Shown: positions 47,068 through 57,938, counted from the stretch's first letter. The stretch: 64,000 bases of DNA from Crambe crambe (GCA_963924555.1 OZ004587.1:4402001-4466000), one strand, 5' to 3'. Translations and numbers: made by a program. Notes: generated from the sequence alone by a model not told the origin.

Positions 47068-47887
47068 CCATAGGGCAGGTTAATTTCGTCAGGAAAAAAT
47101 TCCGTCATCAGGAATCGTTACAGAGGTTTGCACAGTTCTTGCACCTTGAAGCGCCACGCGCATGCTCATTATAATTCCATAGCAATGACTTCTTGTGAAC
47201 CTACTCATTGCAGTGCTTACAGTGAGGACCTTCATTGGCGAATTGTGTGGCAGACAGAAGCTCTTCACTATACTAGTCAACTTTGTCTAGCTACACTATC
47301 ACAAGAAGTCGTCATTCTACTATATAGCCATGGAATTTACATGCATGTGCGTGGCGCTTTCCATCAATAAAGGTGCGCAGACTCTGAAAAAATTGAACAG
47401 ATAAATCTAGCATATGTGCACGAAATTTATCCCCCGCCCGGTTTCTGTTGAAGTAAAGATGGACTATTTCGAGAGAGAGACTTACGTTTGTGGCTATCAC
47501 AAATGCACCCTTGTTGCTGGCTAACCTCGTTAGACATCTTAATGTATGGACCTCTCTTTTTAACCTGACGCATCTCTTCAACTGCACTGTTAGCTGCTAC
47601 TATAGCCTTTGGTGATATCAAAGCAGACAATGGTCCATCAGGATTGGGGAGATCCCTACCAGGTATAAGTTTGAAGTATTTGAGAAGAGCCATGAGCAGC
47701 ATTTGGAGCAGTTCTCTTACAGCATTCTCTAGCTAGCTCTCGCATGAAGCGATTGACGATCTACCACGTGTGTGCTATGCAAAAAATATGTGCAAAAATT
47801 TATGACAGTAAAAAAATTATAATTTCAACTTTATACCAATGGTGAAATAGACGAATTTTTTCCTCACGAAATTAACCCGCCCTACGG
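47068..47887. mobile_element. Deleted two-gene Tc1/mariner-like element, 820 bp
   Basis: Ends CCATAGGGCAGGTTAATTTC and CCGTAGGGCGGGTTAATTTC (inverted) with about 38 bp of similarity, flanked by TA (47066-47067, 47888-47889). Unit 1 keeps the empty site GACTATGAGACGC at 3529-3541. On the + strand near 47215-47260 is a transposase start (CSAYSEDLHWRIVW); on the - strand, 47702-47520, is the start of a second protein (LPNPDGPLSALISPKAI, then KKRGPYIKM). Both are truncated, so this is an internal-deletion derivative of a convergent two-gene transposon. Confidence 0.82.
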
Positions 47888-48078
47888 TATGAGATGCTAT
47901 AGTTGAAAACTACATACTGAATAGCTCTGAAATGGACGTTCTAGAAAGTAGGAAGTGCTAGTCAGTATGAAACTGTAGTTTTCAACTATGGCATCTCATA
48001 AGTCGGTGTAACTACTTGCCTCATTATTCATGAACAAATATACTAAAATGAATTCATAGTTACTGTACTCATTATTAA
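47888..48078. repeat. Inverted duplication flanking the deleted element
   Basis: GAGATGCTATAGTTGAAAAC at 47891 is repeated inverted as GTTTTCAACTATGGCATCTC near 47978-47997, and the inversion continues into GTCGGTGTAACTAC, matching 47051-47065 on the other side of the inserted element. Unit 1 has one copy only. Confidence 0.75.
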
Positions 48079-50738
48079 CAGGCCCGGAGGAACCAGTCCG
48101 GTTGCTCAGGTTTTGGCCTGACCAATTTTACGCAGATAACGTTAGTTTATGATAACCTTACCTATGGAGCTACTAGTAGACTAAGGCTACATCGCCACGA
48201 TCATTAAGACATGCCCACACTCTATCGCATATTAGTATGACACACCCACACTCTATTGCACATGCTCAAATGATTTCTTTAGCAGCTGCATGCGCCATTT
48301 TATAGAAGAGTCATGGCTTCGGTCTTACCTGATCTTCCTGCTTCTCCCACACATCCTCCTCATCATTTTATTTTCCCAAAGAGAGACTTTGGACAGAAGA
48401 AAGTTGTGAAGAGATCTTGTCAGGCATCATGGTTTTCTAAGTGGCCTTGGTTGCACTATCAGCAGTCAAGTGATGCTGTGTTTTGTCACGTGTGTGTCAA
48501 TGCTTTAAGATCTAAAAGAATGGATATGAGAAGAGGAGATCCTTCATTCAGCTATAAAGGCTTCTCTAACTGGAAGGACAGAACCATTGCTTTTAAGAAA
48601 CATGAATCTTCAGTAAGTCATAAAGAAGCAATGCAAGTAATGGTAACAATTCCATCATCTTGCCCTGATGTTGGTGAAATGCTTTCAAAGCAGCATGCTA
48701 AAGAAAAATGGGATAATAGGCAATGTTTTCTAAAAATATTGTCTAATGTACGCTTTCTTTCTAGGCAAGGACTTGCCTTTCGAAGTGATGGTTCAGAGAT
48801 AAATTCTAATTTCATGCAACTTTTAAAATTAAGGGGGTCAGAAGATCCTCGCATTGAGACATGGCTTGCAAAGAAATCTAATAATTACACCTCCCATACA
48901 GTGCAGAATGAAATCATCAAATTTATGTCCCTTAATATTTTAAGATCAATAGCAACTAATATCAATAAGTCTGAGTTTTACTGCATCATGTGTGATGAGA
49001 GCACTGATGTTTCGAATCGAGAGCAACTTGTGATCTGTATTAGGTGGGTGGATGATAATCTTGAACCACATGAAGAATTTTTGGGCCTATACAAGATTGA
49101 TAACATCCAGGCTAGCACCATTGTAGCTGCTATAAAGGAAAGCTTAGTGAGGCTAAATTTCTCTTTTAGTAAGTGCAGAGGGCAGTGCTACGATGGTGCA
49201 TCAAATATGAGAGGTGCAAAAGGTGGTGTGGCAAAGTTGCTATGTAAAGAAGAATCTAGAGCAGTATATATGCACTGTTATGGGCACGCACTCAACTTGG
49301 CAGTTGGTGACACTATAAAGGAATCAAAAATAATGAAAGATGTGCTTGATACAGCATTTGAAGTCACTAAGCTGGTAAAGTATTCCCCCAAAAGAGCTGT
49401 GCAATTTGAGAAGCTGAAAAATGAGCTTGTCCCAGACTGTCCAGGTTTCAGGGTCTTGTGTCCAACTCGATGGACAGTGAGGGCAGCATCACTGAAGTCT
49501 ATTATAGACAACTATTCAGCTCTCCAAGAGCTTTGGCATGTGTCTAGAGGTGATGTGGCTGATCCATCTGTAAAAGCACGCATCATTGGAGTCCAGTCCC
49601 AATTTTGTACCTTTAACTTTTATTTTGGAGCACAGCTGGGTTTTCTTTTGTTACAGCATAGTGATAATACTCTTCAATCACCTAAGCTCTCAGCTTCTGA
49701 AGGTCAATAGTTAGCTAAAATGACCATTACAGCCCTTAAAAAAATCAGAAATGAGGAATCTTTTGATAAATTCTGGAAGAAAGTCGAGATTTATTGTCAG
49801 TCATTAGATGTGGAAGACCCCAAACTTCCAAGAAGGAGAAAGCTACCCAGAAGGCTAGACGATGGATGTCCTGAAGAAGTTAATTTCCAGAATCCTAAAG
49901 AATTCTACAGACCACAGTATTATGAAGCCTTAGATCATATAGTATCTTCTATTGAAGATAGGTTTGATCAGCCTGGGTATAAAGTTTACCAACACCTTGA
50001 GAAGTTACTTCTTAATGCTGTACGCAAGCTTGATTTCGAAGATAGCTTAGCTGCTGTTATTGATTTCTATGGCAATGGTTTTGATGCCACACAGTTACAT
50101 TTGCATCTTCAAACCTTATCTGCCAATATTCCAGAAGATTTTCAATCTTCTACCTGCACAATAATGGATATCAAAAAATATATTTCGAGTATGTCCAGTG
50201 CAGAAAGAAACCTGATATCTGAAGTTGACAAGTTATTGAAACTTGTATTAGTGATGCCATCAACTAATGCTATTAGTGAGCGCTCCTTTAGTGCTTTGAG
50301 GAGAGTAAAGAATTACCTCCGAAGCACAATGACCCAAGAGAGATTAAATCATTTACTTCTCTTACATGCTCATAGGAGCTAACTGATTCCCTTGACCTCA
50401 TCACAATTGCCAACGAGTTTGTTGCTGCTTCTGATCACAGAATTGGAATCTTTGGGAAGTTCAGTGAATCTGATGTATTGCCTGGTGGATTCTGCCAAAG
50501 GTGTAAATCATCTCTTCAATGCTCTTCTTGTGTAGCAGAATAAACTAACAATATAATATTATTATAGCTAGCTATTTTTTAATTTTAATATAAATGCACA
50601 AGCAAAACACTCGCCGATAAAGGGGCGTGGTTACGCAAAAGTGGGCGTGGCTTCCAAAAATTTTCTCAAGCGCTTACGCACGCGGTAGATTTTTTGTACA
50701 GCTTCCTGACCAGTCATAAAAAGCTTCCTCCAGGCCTG
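48079..50738. mobile_element. hAT element with TTF-zinc-finger transposase
   Basis: Ends CAGGCCCGGAGGAACC and (inverted) CAGGCCTGGAGGAAGC, 14 of 16 identical. TATTA occurs on both sides (48073-48077 plus one extra A; 50739-50743). The empty site CATTATTAGTTGTG is at 3809-3822. The element holds one transposase pseudogene and ~200 bp of non-coding sequence on each side. Confidence 0.85.
48313..50543 (+). pseudogene. hAT transposase (TTF/ZMYM1-like), one nonsense and one frameshift
   Basis: The ATG at 48313 opens 465 codons, ends at an in-frame TAG (49708-49710), then continues in the same frame for a further 224 codons to 50382. A shift near 50376 leads into a C-terminal tail (DLITIANEFVAASDHR) ending at 50543. 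Visible features: a TTF-type zinc finger (FCHVC at 57-61, H97, H103); hAT catalytic motifs MCDESTD (~226) and CYDGASN (~293); HCYGHALNLA; CPTRW (~383); and the hATC dimerisation block with SERSFSALRRVKNYLRS. The residue at the TAG is expected to be Gln (SEGQ|LAK), consistent with CAG to TAG. It probably made the enzyme for this element until recently. Confidence 0.88.
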
Positions 50739-51029
50739 TATTAGTTGTGATTTTCTAAATTCTAGTTGCTGCATCATCTCTAAGTAGTCATACATGTAGC
50801 TGTAATTAGCCAGTCATTGTTTACTACACATACAATGGTACATCGCATGCTGTAATTACAGTCAACATGTAAACAATCACATTATCATGTGTGGTGTGTG
50901 ACATACAGGGCACAATCCATAAACTTCAAACTTAGTAGCTCTATCAGAATATTAGTACTAGAGTGAGAGTTTTCTTCCTTCGCATCACAGGACTATATCG
51001 GGAGAGACTTGAAGGACCCACGACTAGAC
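50739..51029. other. 5' flank of ANK gene 3
   Basis: Near-identical to 3815-4110. Contains TTTTCTTCCTTCGCATCACAG just before GACTATATCGGG, a good polypyrimidine tract and 3' splice site (last base about 50988). Confidence 0.6.
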
Positions 51030-52265
51030 ATGATAGTCTCAGCAGAAACAACAACCGAATACAGCTCAGAATTACACGAGGCAGCCTCAGCTGGAAAGTT
51101 AGACTTGGTGAAGCAGCTCATAGCAAAGGGCCACAACCCTATGGTGAAGGATAAAGATAATAATACTGCTCTCCATTGTGCAGCTCAATATGGTAAACTA
51201 GATGTTATCAAGTTCTTAATCGAAGAAGTGTCGTGTAACCCAGCTCCCTCTGGCTGGCATGGAACAACTCCTCTACACTCTGCAGCCGAAGCAGGACATC
51301 TCTCAATCGTCGAATACCTGATAGAAAAGCACCAAGTAGATCCCCTCAGCCAGGATGAGGATGGCCTCTCCCCTCTACATAGAGCCTGTATGGGTGGTGA
51401 TTTAAATGTAGTGAAATTCATGATGAAGACAATGCTCGAGTACATGAAAATAGAAGAAATATTTACCGATTCCTCAAAAAATAAAATTACTCCCATTCAT
51501 GAAGCAACACACTTTGGGCATCTAAACATAGTGAAATATCTTATCAGTGAGTGCAAGTGTGATCCGAACATTCGTGGTGGTAATTATGGTAGAGGACCTC
51601 TCTTTGTTGCTGCCCAGAAGGGTCACTTGTCCATTGTCAAGTTCTTGACATTGGAGTGTGGTTGTGACCCTGAGAGTACAGACGTGGAACAGGCGACCCC
51701 ACTACATATTGCTGCAAAGCATGGACACTTGCCAGTAATCAAGTTCCTTTCGCAAGAGATGAAGAGTAATCCCAACTACAGGGACGAGCGCAACAACACT
51801 CCCCTTCTTGAAGCAGCCGTTACTGGTCATTGTGAAGTGGTGGAGTATTTCATCGATACCTTGCATTGCAGCCCAAACACTCCTGGTTGGCATGGAAGAA
51901 TGCCACTACATGGTGCTTCCCAAGAGGGTCACCTCAACCTTGTCAAGAACCTCGTTGAAAAGTACGCCTGTGACCCTAATAGCTTGGACGACAATAAAGT
52001 CACACCTCTCCACATGGCAGTTAGGTATGGACACTTGTCCATCGTCCATTATCTAACCCAGAACAAAGAATGTGATAACATGTGCCAAGATATCAATGGA
52101 GAAACTCCACTCCATTGGGCTGCCGAGTTCGGTCAACTCTCAGTAGTCAAACATTTCGTTGAACGTCTCCATTGTCCCCCACACACCAAAAACAAGTTTA
52201 ACGAGACACCACTCCAGCTGGCCCTAGAGAAGGGTCACAGTGAGGTGGTTGATTATTTACAATAA
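51030..52265 (+). CDS. Ankyrin-repeat protein, paralogue 3
   Basis: Intact frame of 411 codons with the same twelve ankyrin repeats. Compared with paralogue 1, framework residues are almost unchanged, while surface positions change: AQYG, AEAG, THFG, AVTG, VRYG and AEFG replace their counterparts. Repeat 5 has a codon insertion (IRGGNYGR). The start was chosen as the first ATG in frame; the frame is open back to the CATCACAG/GACTAT splice-like site. Its 5' flank is close to that of paralogue 1, but a hAT element and a deleted Tc1-like element were inserted 0.3 and 3 kb upstream. 2A-Death gene 3 follows 5.7 kb downstream on the same strand. Confidence 0.9.
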   Translation: MIVSAETTTEYSSELHEAASAGKLDLVKQLIAKGHNPMVKDKDNNTALHCAAQYGKLDVIKFLIEEVSCNPAPSGWHGTTPLHSAAEAGHLSIVEYLIEKHQVDPLSQDEDGLSPLHRACMGGDLNVVKFMMKTMLEYMKIEEIFTDSSKNKITPIHEATHFGHLNIVKYLISECKCDPNIRGGNYGRGPLFVAAQKGHLSIVKFLTLECGCDPESTDVEQATPLHIAAKHGHLPVIKFLSQEMKSNPNYRDERNNTPLLEAAVTGHCEVVEYFIDTLHCSPNTPGWHGRMPLHGASQEGHLNLVKNLVEKYACDPNSLDDNKVTPLHMAVRYGHLSIVHYLTQNKECDNMCQDINGETPLHWAAEFGQLSVVKHFVERLHCPPHTKNKFNETPLQLALEKGHSEVVDYLQ

Positions 52266-53589
52266 CCATACAAAATTAGCTGATTATGCTTCACCATTAT
52301 CTGTTTTACTTCTATTTTTAATCTTAGTTTGTATTACTCACCTAAGCTTGTTTATGTTTATTACAATGATCTATTATTCCATACCATTCAATGTCTTCTT
52401 TTAGAAAAAAAAATTTTGGGGGGAAAAAAAAATTATGAAGGAGCGTTCAAAACGGATTTGTATTGGTATCATTTTAAAGCACATAATCTGGCGTTTTAGT
52501 ATGGTACATCAAACTTTGTTCTTGGGATAATTATACTGAACATCTCATGCAGCTACTATGTGGCTTGTACACTTACAAGCCTTTAACAGCTTTTCATCTT
52601 TTGCACCCATTACCTGTCTCAAATAGCTACTATCAGTAAAGAAAAAATGTCACAGTCCTAAATTGTGCAGATCAGTAATTACAAGTGTAGAGTTCATGGT
52701 TGTCCAAGTCCCAGTGCCAGGATACTTTCAACCACTCTGGAGTTAATTACTGTATTCACTCATATCAATAGCTAGCTACAATAATAAGATGAGACAAAAA
52801 GAGTCATATAAATCTCAGTTTTTAAGAGATAATAAAATGTTGACGTGATTAGTATATAACTACTTCTTCTTTGGCTTGCTGTGTAATGGGGTCATGTAAT
52901 GATGATGTAATGGTGGGTGGAGCAAGAAAGAATGCTTCACAAGGTAATTGCTTCATAATGAGTGATATGGGATATGTTATTATCAAGAAAAAGTGTCTAG
53001 AGAGGTGTGCTAATCTATGCAATCCAAAGGATAAAGAGTATCGAGAATACCCTGGTAGTGGAATAAAGGCAGACTTGGACTAGCTACCATACCAAGCATC
53101 TCATATGTGGCTTATTATAGGGTACTTTGGTTTGAAATGAAGGTGCCGGTAACTGGTTACTGAAGTTACAAAGGTTACAAATGTCTTCCTAGCTATATAT
53201 ACAACTTAGTGTGTAGCTACCTGGATACTAAAGTCATATGGTTTCAAAGTAACTGGTTACAAAAGTTACAAAGGTTACAATGTCAATAAGAGCAGCAGCA
53301 AAAGCATAATTATCAGGAAGAGCTTGATGAATACAATAACTCCATAGTAACTCCATAGTAACTCCACAGTTGTGGAAAATATTCTGGCACTGGGACCAAG
53401 GCAGACTTGGACAACTATACTAATCAATGCAGGATGAAGAATATCAAGGAACCATCCATCTCATAACTATGTGTCTTTATTATAGGGTACTTTGGTTTGA
53501 AATGAAGCTACTGGTAACTTACAAAGGTTACAAATGTCTTCCTAGCAACATATACCACTTAACGTGTAGCCACCTGGATACTAAAGTCA
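52266..53589. other. Spacer after ANK gene 3
   Basis: 52266-52600 matches unit 2. 52690-52990 is inverted relative to 34080-34370. 53040-53340 and 53430-53589 are GTAACTGGTTA modules. No gene. Confidence 0.55.
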
Positions 53590-54110
53590 TATGGTTTCAA
53601 AGTAACTGGTTACAAAAGTTACAAAGATAATTAGGAATAGCTTGAGGACTAACTACTCTCTTTCCTGTGGTGTAGCAGTAAGTAATGTAGCTATTTCTAC
53701 GTTTCACAAGTCTATGCAAATAAAAAAGAAAGTGGCACTTGTTCATGGCACACATTATCTTCTTATGCCTGCTGAGCCAGGCAAATGTTTGATCAGAGGC
53801 CATGGTGGTTTTCAGCCCTTAAATTATCTTATTTTGGCCTGCAAGATTGATCTCTGTGGTTCCATACATGGAGACCATCAATTATTGCATAAAAATCATC
53901 AATTACCTGTAATAAGCTATCAATTGCGCTATGTTTGAATGTTGTTGCCATAACTTGGTGATGTCGTATATACCAGATATACTTCAGGTCTCCAGACAAA
54001 GGTAAAGGTGATTTAGCAGCTATAAGGTTATCGAGGTGACACATGTTGTCATAAGATAAAATTATTTTCCTCCACCTAATTTTTCCTAATGATCCAAAGG
54101 CAGCCACTAG
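53590..54110 (-). pseudogene. KDZ-type transposase relic, unit 3
   Basis: Reverse strand, from 54107 down: KIILSYDNMCHLDNLIAAK, then DDFYAIIDGLHVWNHRDQSC, then QTFAWLSRHKKIMCAM and CHFLFYLHRLVKRRNSYI. It is the best preserved of the three relics, with two open segments separated by a frame change near 53830. The Leu-His-x-x-Asn-His motif is intact. The N-terminal half is absent. Confidence 0.62.
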
Positions 54111-55480
54111 CTAGCAACGTCAGAACCAAAAAGAAGAGTCGTGCTGGACCTTCACTCTGGTAGCTTGTACACTTACAAGCCTTTGTGGCTTGAAGCTTGT
54201 CACTTGCTTGTAGCTTAGTGCTTGTAGCTAGCAGCTAGCTTGTAGCTACTAGCTACAAGCTAGAGCTGCAATCAAATTTGCAATCAAATTTGCAGTATTA
54301 AATTCTTGATGACAGAGTAGGAAGGAAAGGGGAGGGGCTTGAAGGAGGAGGATAAGGGGATGGCAGGAGGCTATAGTCAATATTTTGCAATAGTTGCATA
54401 GAGGAATAGCTCACGTGCTAGCTACATAGAAAAATTAGCAAATAAAAGAAATGATATCAAAGTAAATGGTGCTGCTGCAATGCATGGGTAACAAGAACAT
54501 AGCTAGTGGAAGTGACTGGATATTGCAGTATCTTTGACAAATAGCTAAGTATTTCTTGATGGAGTTTTAGATAAATATTTTCTGTCTTTAACCACACAGA
54601 ACAAGGAAAATAATAGACAACACGATTATACAATTTTACACTTTATGATGCTATACAGAATTGTTTATGACGACCTGAAATTATCAACTTACCAGCACAT
54701 CAGCCTCATCAGTTCTCAAGCTTTAATTATGAGTGCATTAATGGAAAGGAGGGCAGCCAAAAGACTAATATTGTGTGGCAAATGTTCTCCAGAATAAATT
54801 AAGACACCAGCAAAGATAAGACAAAGGATTGAAAGCCGAAGATGCTTGAGTCATGAAGTTTGCTGAATCATAATGTTCCTACAACTGTGCACTGAGGCTC
54901 CACTGGTGTAAATTAATGTCTGTGGTGTTTAGAGTTGTGATACTTGCAACTGGCAATGAGACTGTGTAGCTACATATGTAGCTTGGGGCAAACCTACGTA
55001 CGTATGTATGATACCTAATACATAGACCACTGACTCTTTCATCCATGTAGCAGAGCTAATAAACCCACAAACATGACCTCATAACTTTATAAAAATGAAA
55101 AGTGGGTGCTACATATAATAGGCCATAGATATTGACGAATAACTCTGTTCAAGTTGTTCTTATATCGAAAAAATAGAGCAAGACTTGTTCAATATAAAAA
55201 TTGTAAAGGGTGCATGACCCGCCACTTTAATGAAATGCAGGTAGCTAGTTAATTCTGTTTTATGGAATAATCAAAGTAAGTTGTCATCAGATGGAATCAT
55301 CTTTTTGGTTTAGCTACTCTTTCTCTCTCTCTGGAACATGATTTATAGACATGCACAGAGTTTCTGGTACGTATGTGAGAGAAAAATCAAATAGCTAGGG
55401 AGTTAGCTACATGACTCAGTGCATTCAGAAAAAGCGTTCCTATAGGAAATCTCAACTCTTTTGGAATGCATATGTATCAG
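54111..55480. other. Spacer of unit 3
   Basis: CTTGTAGCTAG-type simple repeats at 54170-54255, then blocks that match 11100-11400, 11590-11720 and 37650-38240. No gene. Confidence 0.5.
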
Positions 55481-57010
55481 GAGCCTACCCTTTACAAGGG
55501 TACAACTTAGAGTGGAAGGAAATAAGCACCCTCTGGAAGTAGCAGTGACAGAATTAAGGTCTAGCTCTACTGTACAGAGATATTCCAGAGTTAAATCAGT
55601 TGGCAGCAAAGCTTGATCAACAATGAGTAGAGGAGGCCTTAGTTGTGATCACAAGAGCACAAGCCCAGAGAGAACAGCTGGAGAATGAGGAACTACAGAA
55701 GAAGCAGTTCCAATCTGGACATTCTAGACAATGAAGAAGAGTGCAAGATGATGAAAGTGTGGAGTTTGATCACATTGACTCGAATCAGGCTCAAGAGCCA
55801 ATGAATGAACAATTATGGATGAAGATGAAAACCATACCTACGTATGTACACTGAAGTCAATACAAGAATCTGAAAGTAATCTTAGTTATCTTGAATCCAT
55901 CTCTATTCTTGAAAATCCAAAAGATGAAGAAGCTGACCAAAAGTCCAGTCAGCACAGCTGCTGAGTGAAAAAAAGGCAAGACTACTAGAAAAGTTGTCCA
56001 GAGAACAACTTAATTAAGCTTGCTCAGAGAGCTGACCCAATTTTGGCCGGCCTTGCAGGTCATTTTGGAAAACAAAACCACTGAATGTATCCTAATGAGA
56101 TTTTTCTGGCCAGGAATTTAAAAGGAAGTGCAATTACTGCATGTGCCACAGTTGTCCAAAGTCCCAGAAGACTGCTGTGGGGCCATCCAACCGAACAAAC
56201 AGAGAGGAAATCAGCATGTGTTGGTCATGATGGATTAGTGGCCGGAAGCAGTGGCTCTAGTGGGTCACTAGCGAGAATCGATAAAGGGTGAAATTATTGA
56301 AATTGATGAGAGATTTCTATCACTCAGCTAACAGGAATCAATCCAATCAAAACAAACTGATGGCATGGAAGAACGTTTTAATGCCACATTAAAGAGGATG
56401 CTCTGTATAAGAATGTTGCCAAAGATGTCAAGGATTGGTACCAACTTCTACCATGCATGTTATTCGTTTATAGTGGACCAAAACAAGGAAGGATATTCGG
56501 TTTTGTTACCATCTATGTAAGTAACACGGTTACACACCTTTGACTGCATTACCAAGAAACTCTCATACTTCAACTACGTATAAGGCTGATTTGGTGGATA
56601 GATCCAAGAGAAAGAGAATCTTCAATTAATGCTCTCATTATCTATGTAGTTCAAGAATAGCCAGAAGTGAGTGATGGATTACCAACCTGGGAATACTGAC
56701 AGTTGATGCCTCTGTTAATGGCATAGAAGTAGTCCTAAGCCAGTCAACTGTTGTAAATTGAGAGACTTGATATATGCTACAGTGGAAAAGAGTGTCTGGC
56801 TGTTGTGCTTGGAGAGAGTTTACTTGGAAGGACTGATCATCGTTCATTAGATTATTATTTGCAAAGAATGGGACAGCAAAATTGGATGACTTTCTGCAAC
56901 CATGCATATGATTTTGTGATCTGGCATAGAAAAGTAATTGACTGTGGTAGCTATAACCAATACCGATGGACTAACTATATACCGAGGACTGGTAAAAAGG
57001 ACTTCTGAGC
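55480..57010 (+). pseudogene. Ty3-type retrotransposon relic (protease end, integrase, RNase H fragments)
   Basis: Fragments in order: a protease-end segment with VTRAQAQ-like sequence (55490-55680, shared with unit 2); an integrase zinc-binding start (GHFGK, then FFWPG, 56050-56125); the integrase core end (QTDGMEERFNATLK, 56352-56400); and RNase H pieces (VDASVNGIEVVLSQ near 56685; TDHRSLDYYLQRM near 56835). Stops and shifts break every segment. RNase H lies after integrase, whereas Ty3 elements have it before, so the relic is rearranged or made of two fragments. No LTRs seen. Confidence 0.6.
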
Positions 57011-57530
57011 TCTGACATAATAATTATAAGCTGTTACATTATGCTATGTTAACATTTCATGCCATATCATAGCGTACTACATGTATCATAATCATTATAT
57101 AATTATTATGATGTCATCATGGAATGCTCATGCACAGTAGTTTTCATTGTCACCTTGGTTTTTTGTGTTTGAAAAACTCTTGAGTAGTGCATCATTTCAC
57201 TTTATAGCTAATAATTATTTTAATGACAAGAACTCTCATAAAATTAATAGTTTAGGAGTATAAAATTAATAGCTAGATGATGAGCACAATACTCAATTTG
57301 TGCTGATTCCAGAAAGTATCTGACCCATAGATCGTGTAGTTAATTATCAATGTAGCTAATTGTTCAGAAGCTCTATTTTACTGACACTGAAATGTATGAT
57401 GAACGCATTGGAAAAATACTAGTGTGGAAGATGAGAGTGGAGATTTATATGTAGCTAGCTCTACTAGGTCAGGAATACACGCTGTACTAAAAGCCAAGAT
57501 TATTAATTATATTCATGACACTGACGTAAT
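57011..57530. other. Spacer before 2A-Death gene 3
   Basis: Matches 38550-38930 of unit 2 with the TA tract short. No gene. Confidence 0.55.
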
Positions 57531-57565
57531 TATGACGTCACAAATGAATTTGCGCATGCGTCATA
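57530..57565 (+). promoter_or_regulatory. CRE site plus TGCGCATGCG upstream of 2A-Death gene 3
   Basis: TGACGTAA at 57522 and a full TGACGTCA at 57533-57540, then TGCGCATGCGTCA at 57551-57563, ~390 bp before the ATG. Confidence 0.5.
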
Positions 57566-57938
57566 TGTTTGTTTATCCAACCACACCCATTTTTGGTCTT
57601 TATGATTAATTTTCTTTTAAAAAAGCTTTGTCTTCTAGTAAGTTACCACTGAAAAGAAGAGATTCGAATCGCTAGACAGTCGTAGCAAGACATACATCCT
57701 ATTAGGCTCTAGCTATTGCTAATATCACCCTATCATCCAACCTCTACAAGGAGGGCGGGGCTTGTACCACCGCTACTAGTGATACTTCTCATCATCTAAA
57801 GAAGTACTTATAGCAGCAAGTGATCCCTACTGATGATCAGATAGTGTAGTTGCTTTATTTCTCCCTTGTAAATCTCCCTGTCCAGTTTCATTCTCCTTCT
57901 CACTCCAACCCATACCTTCATATCATCAAGACTACCAG

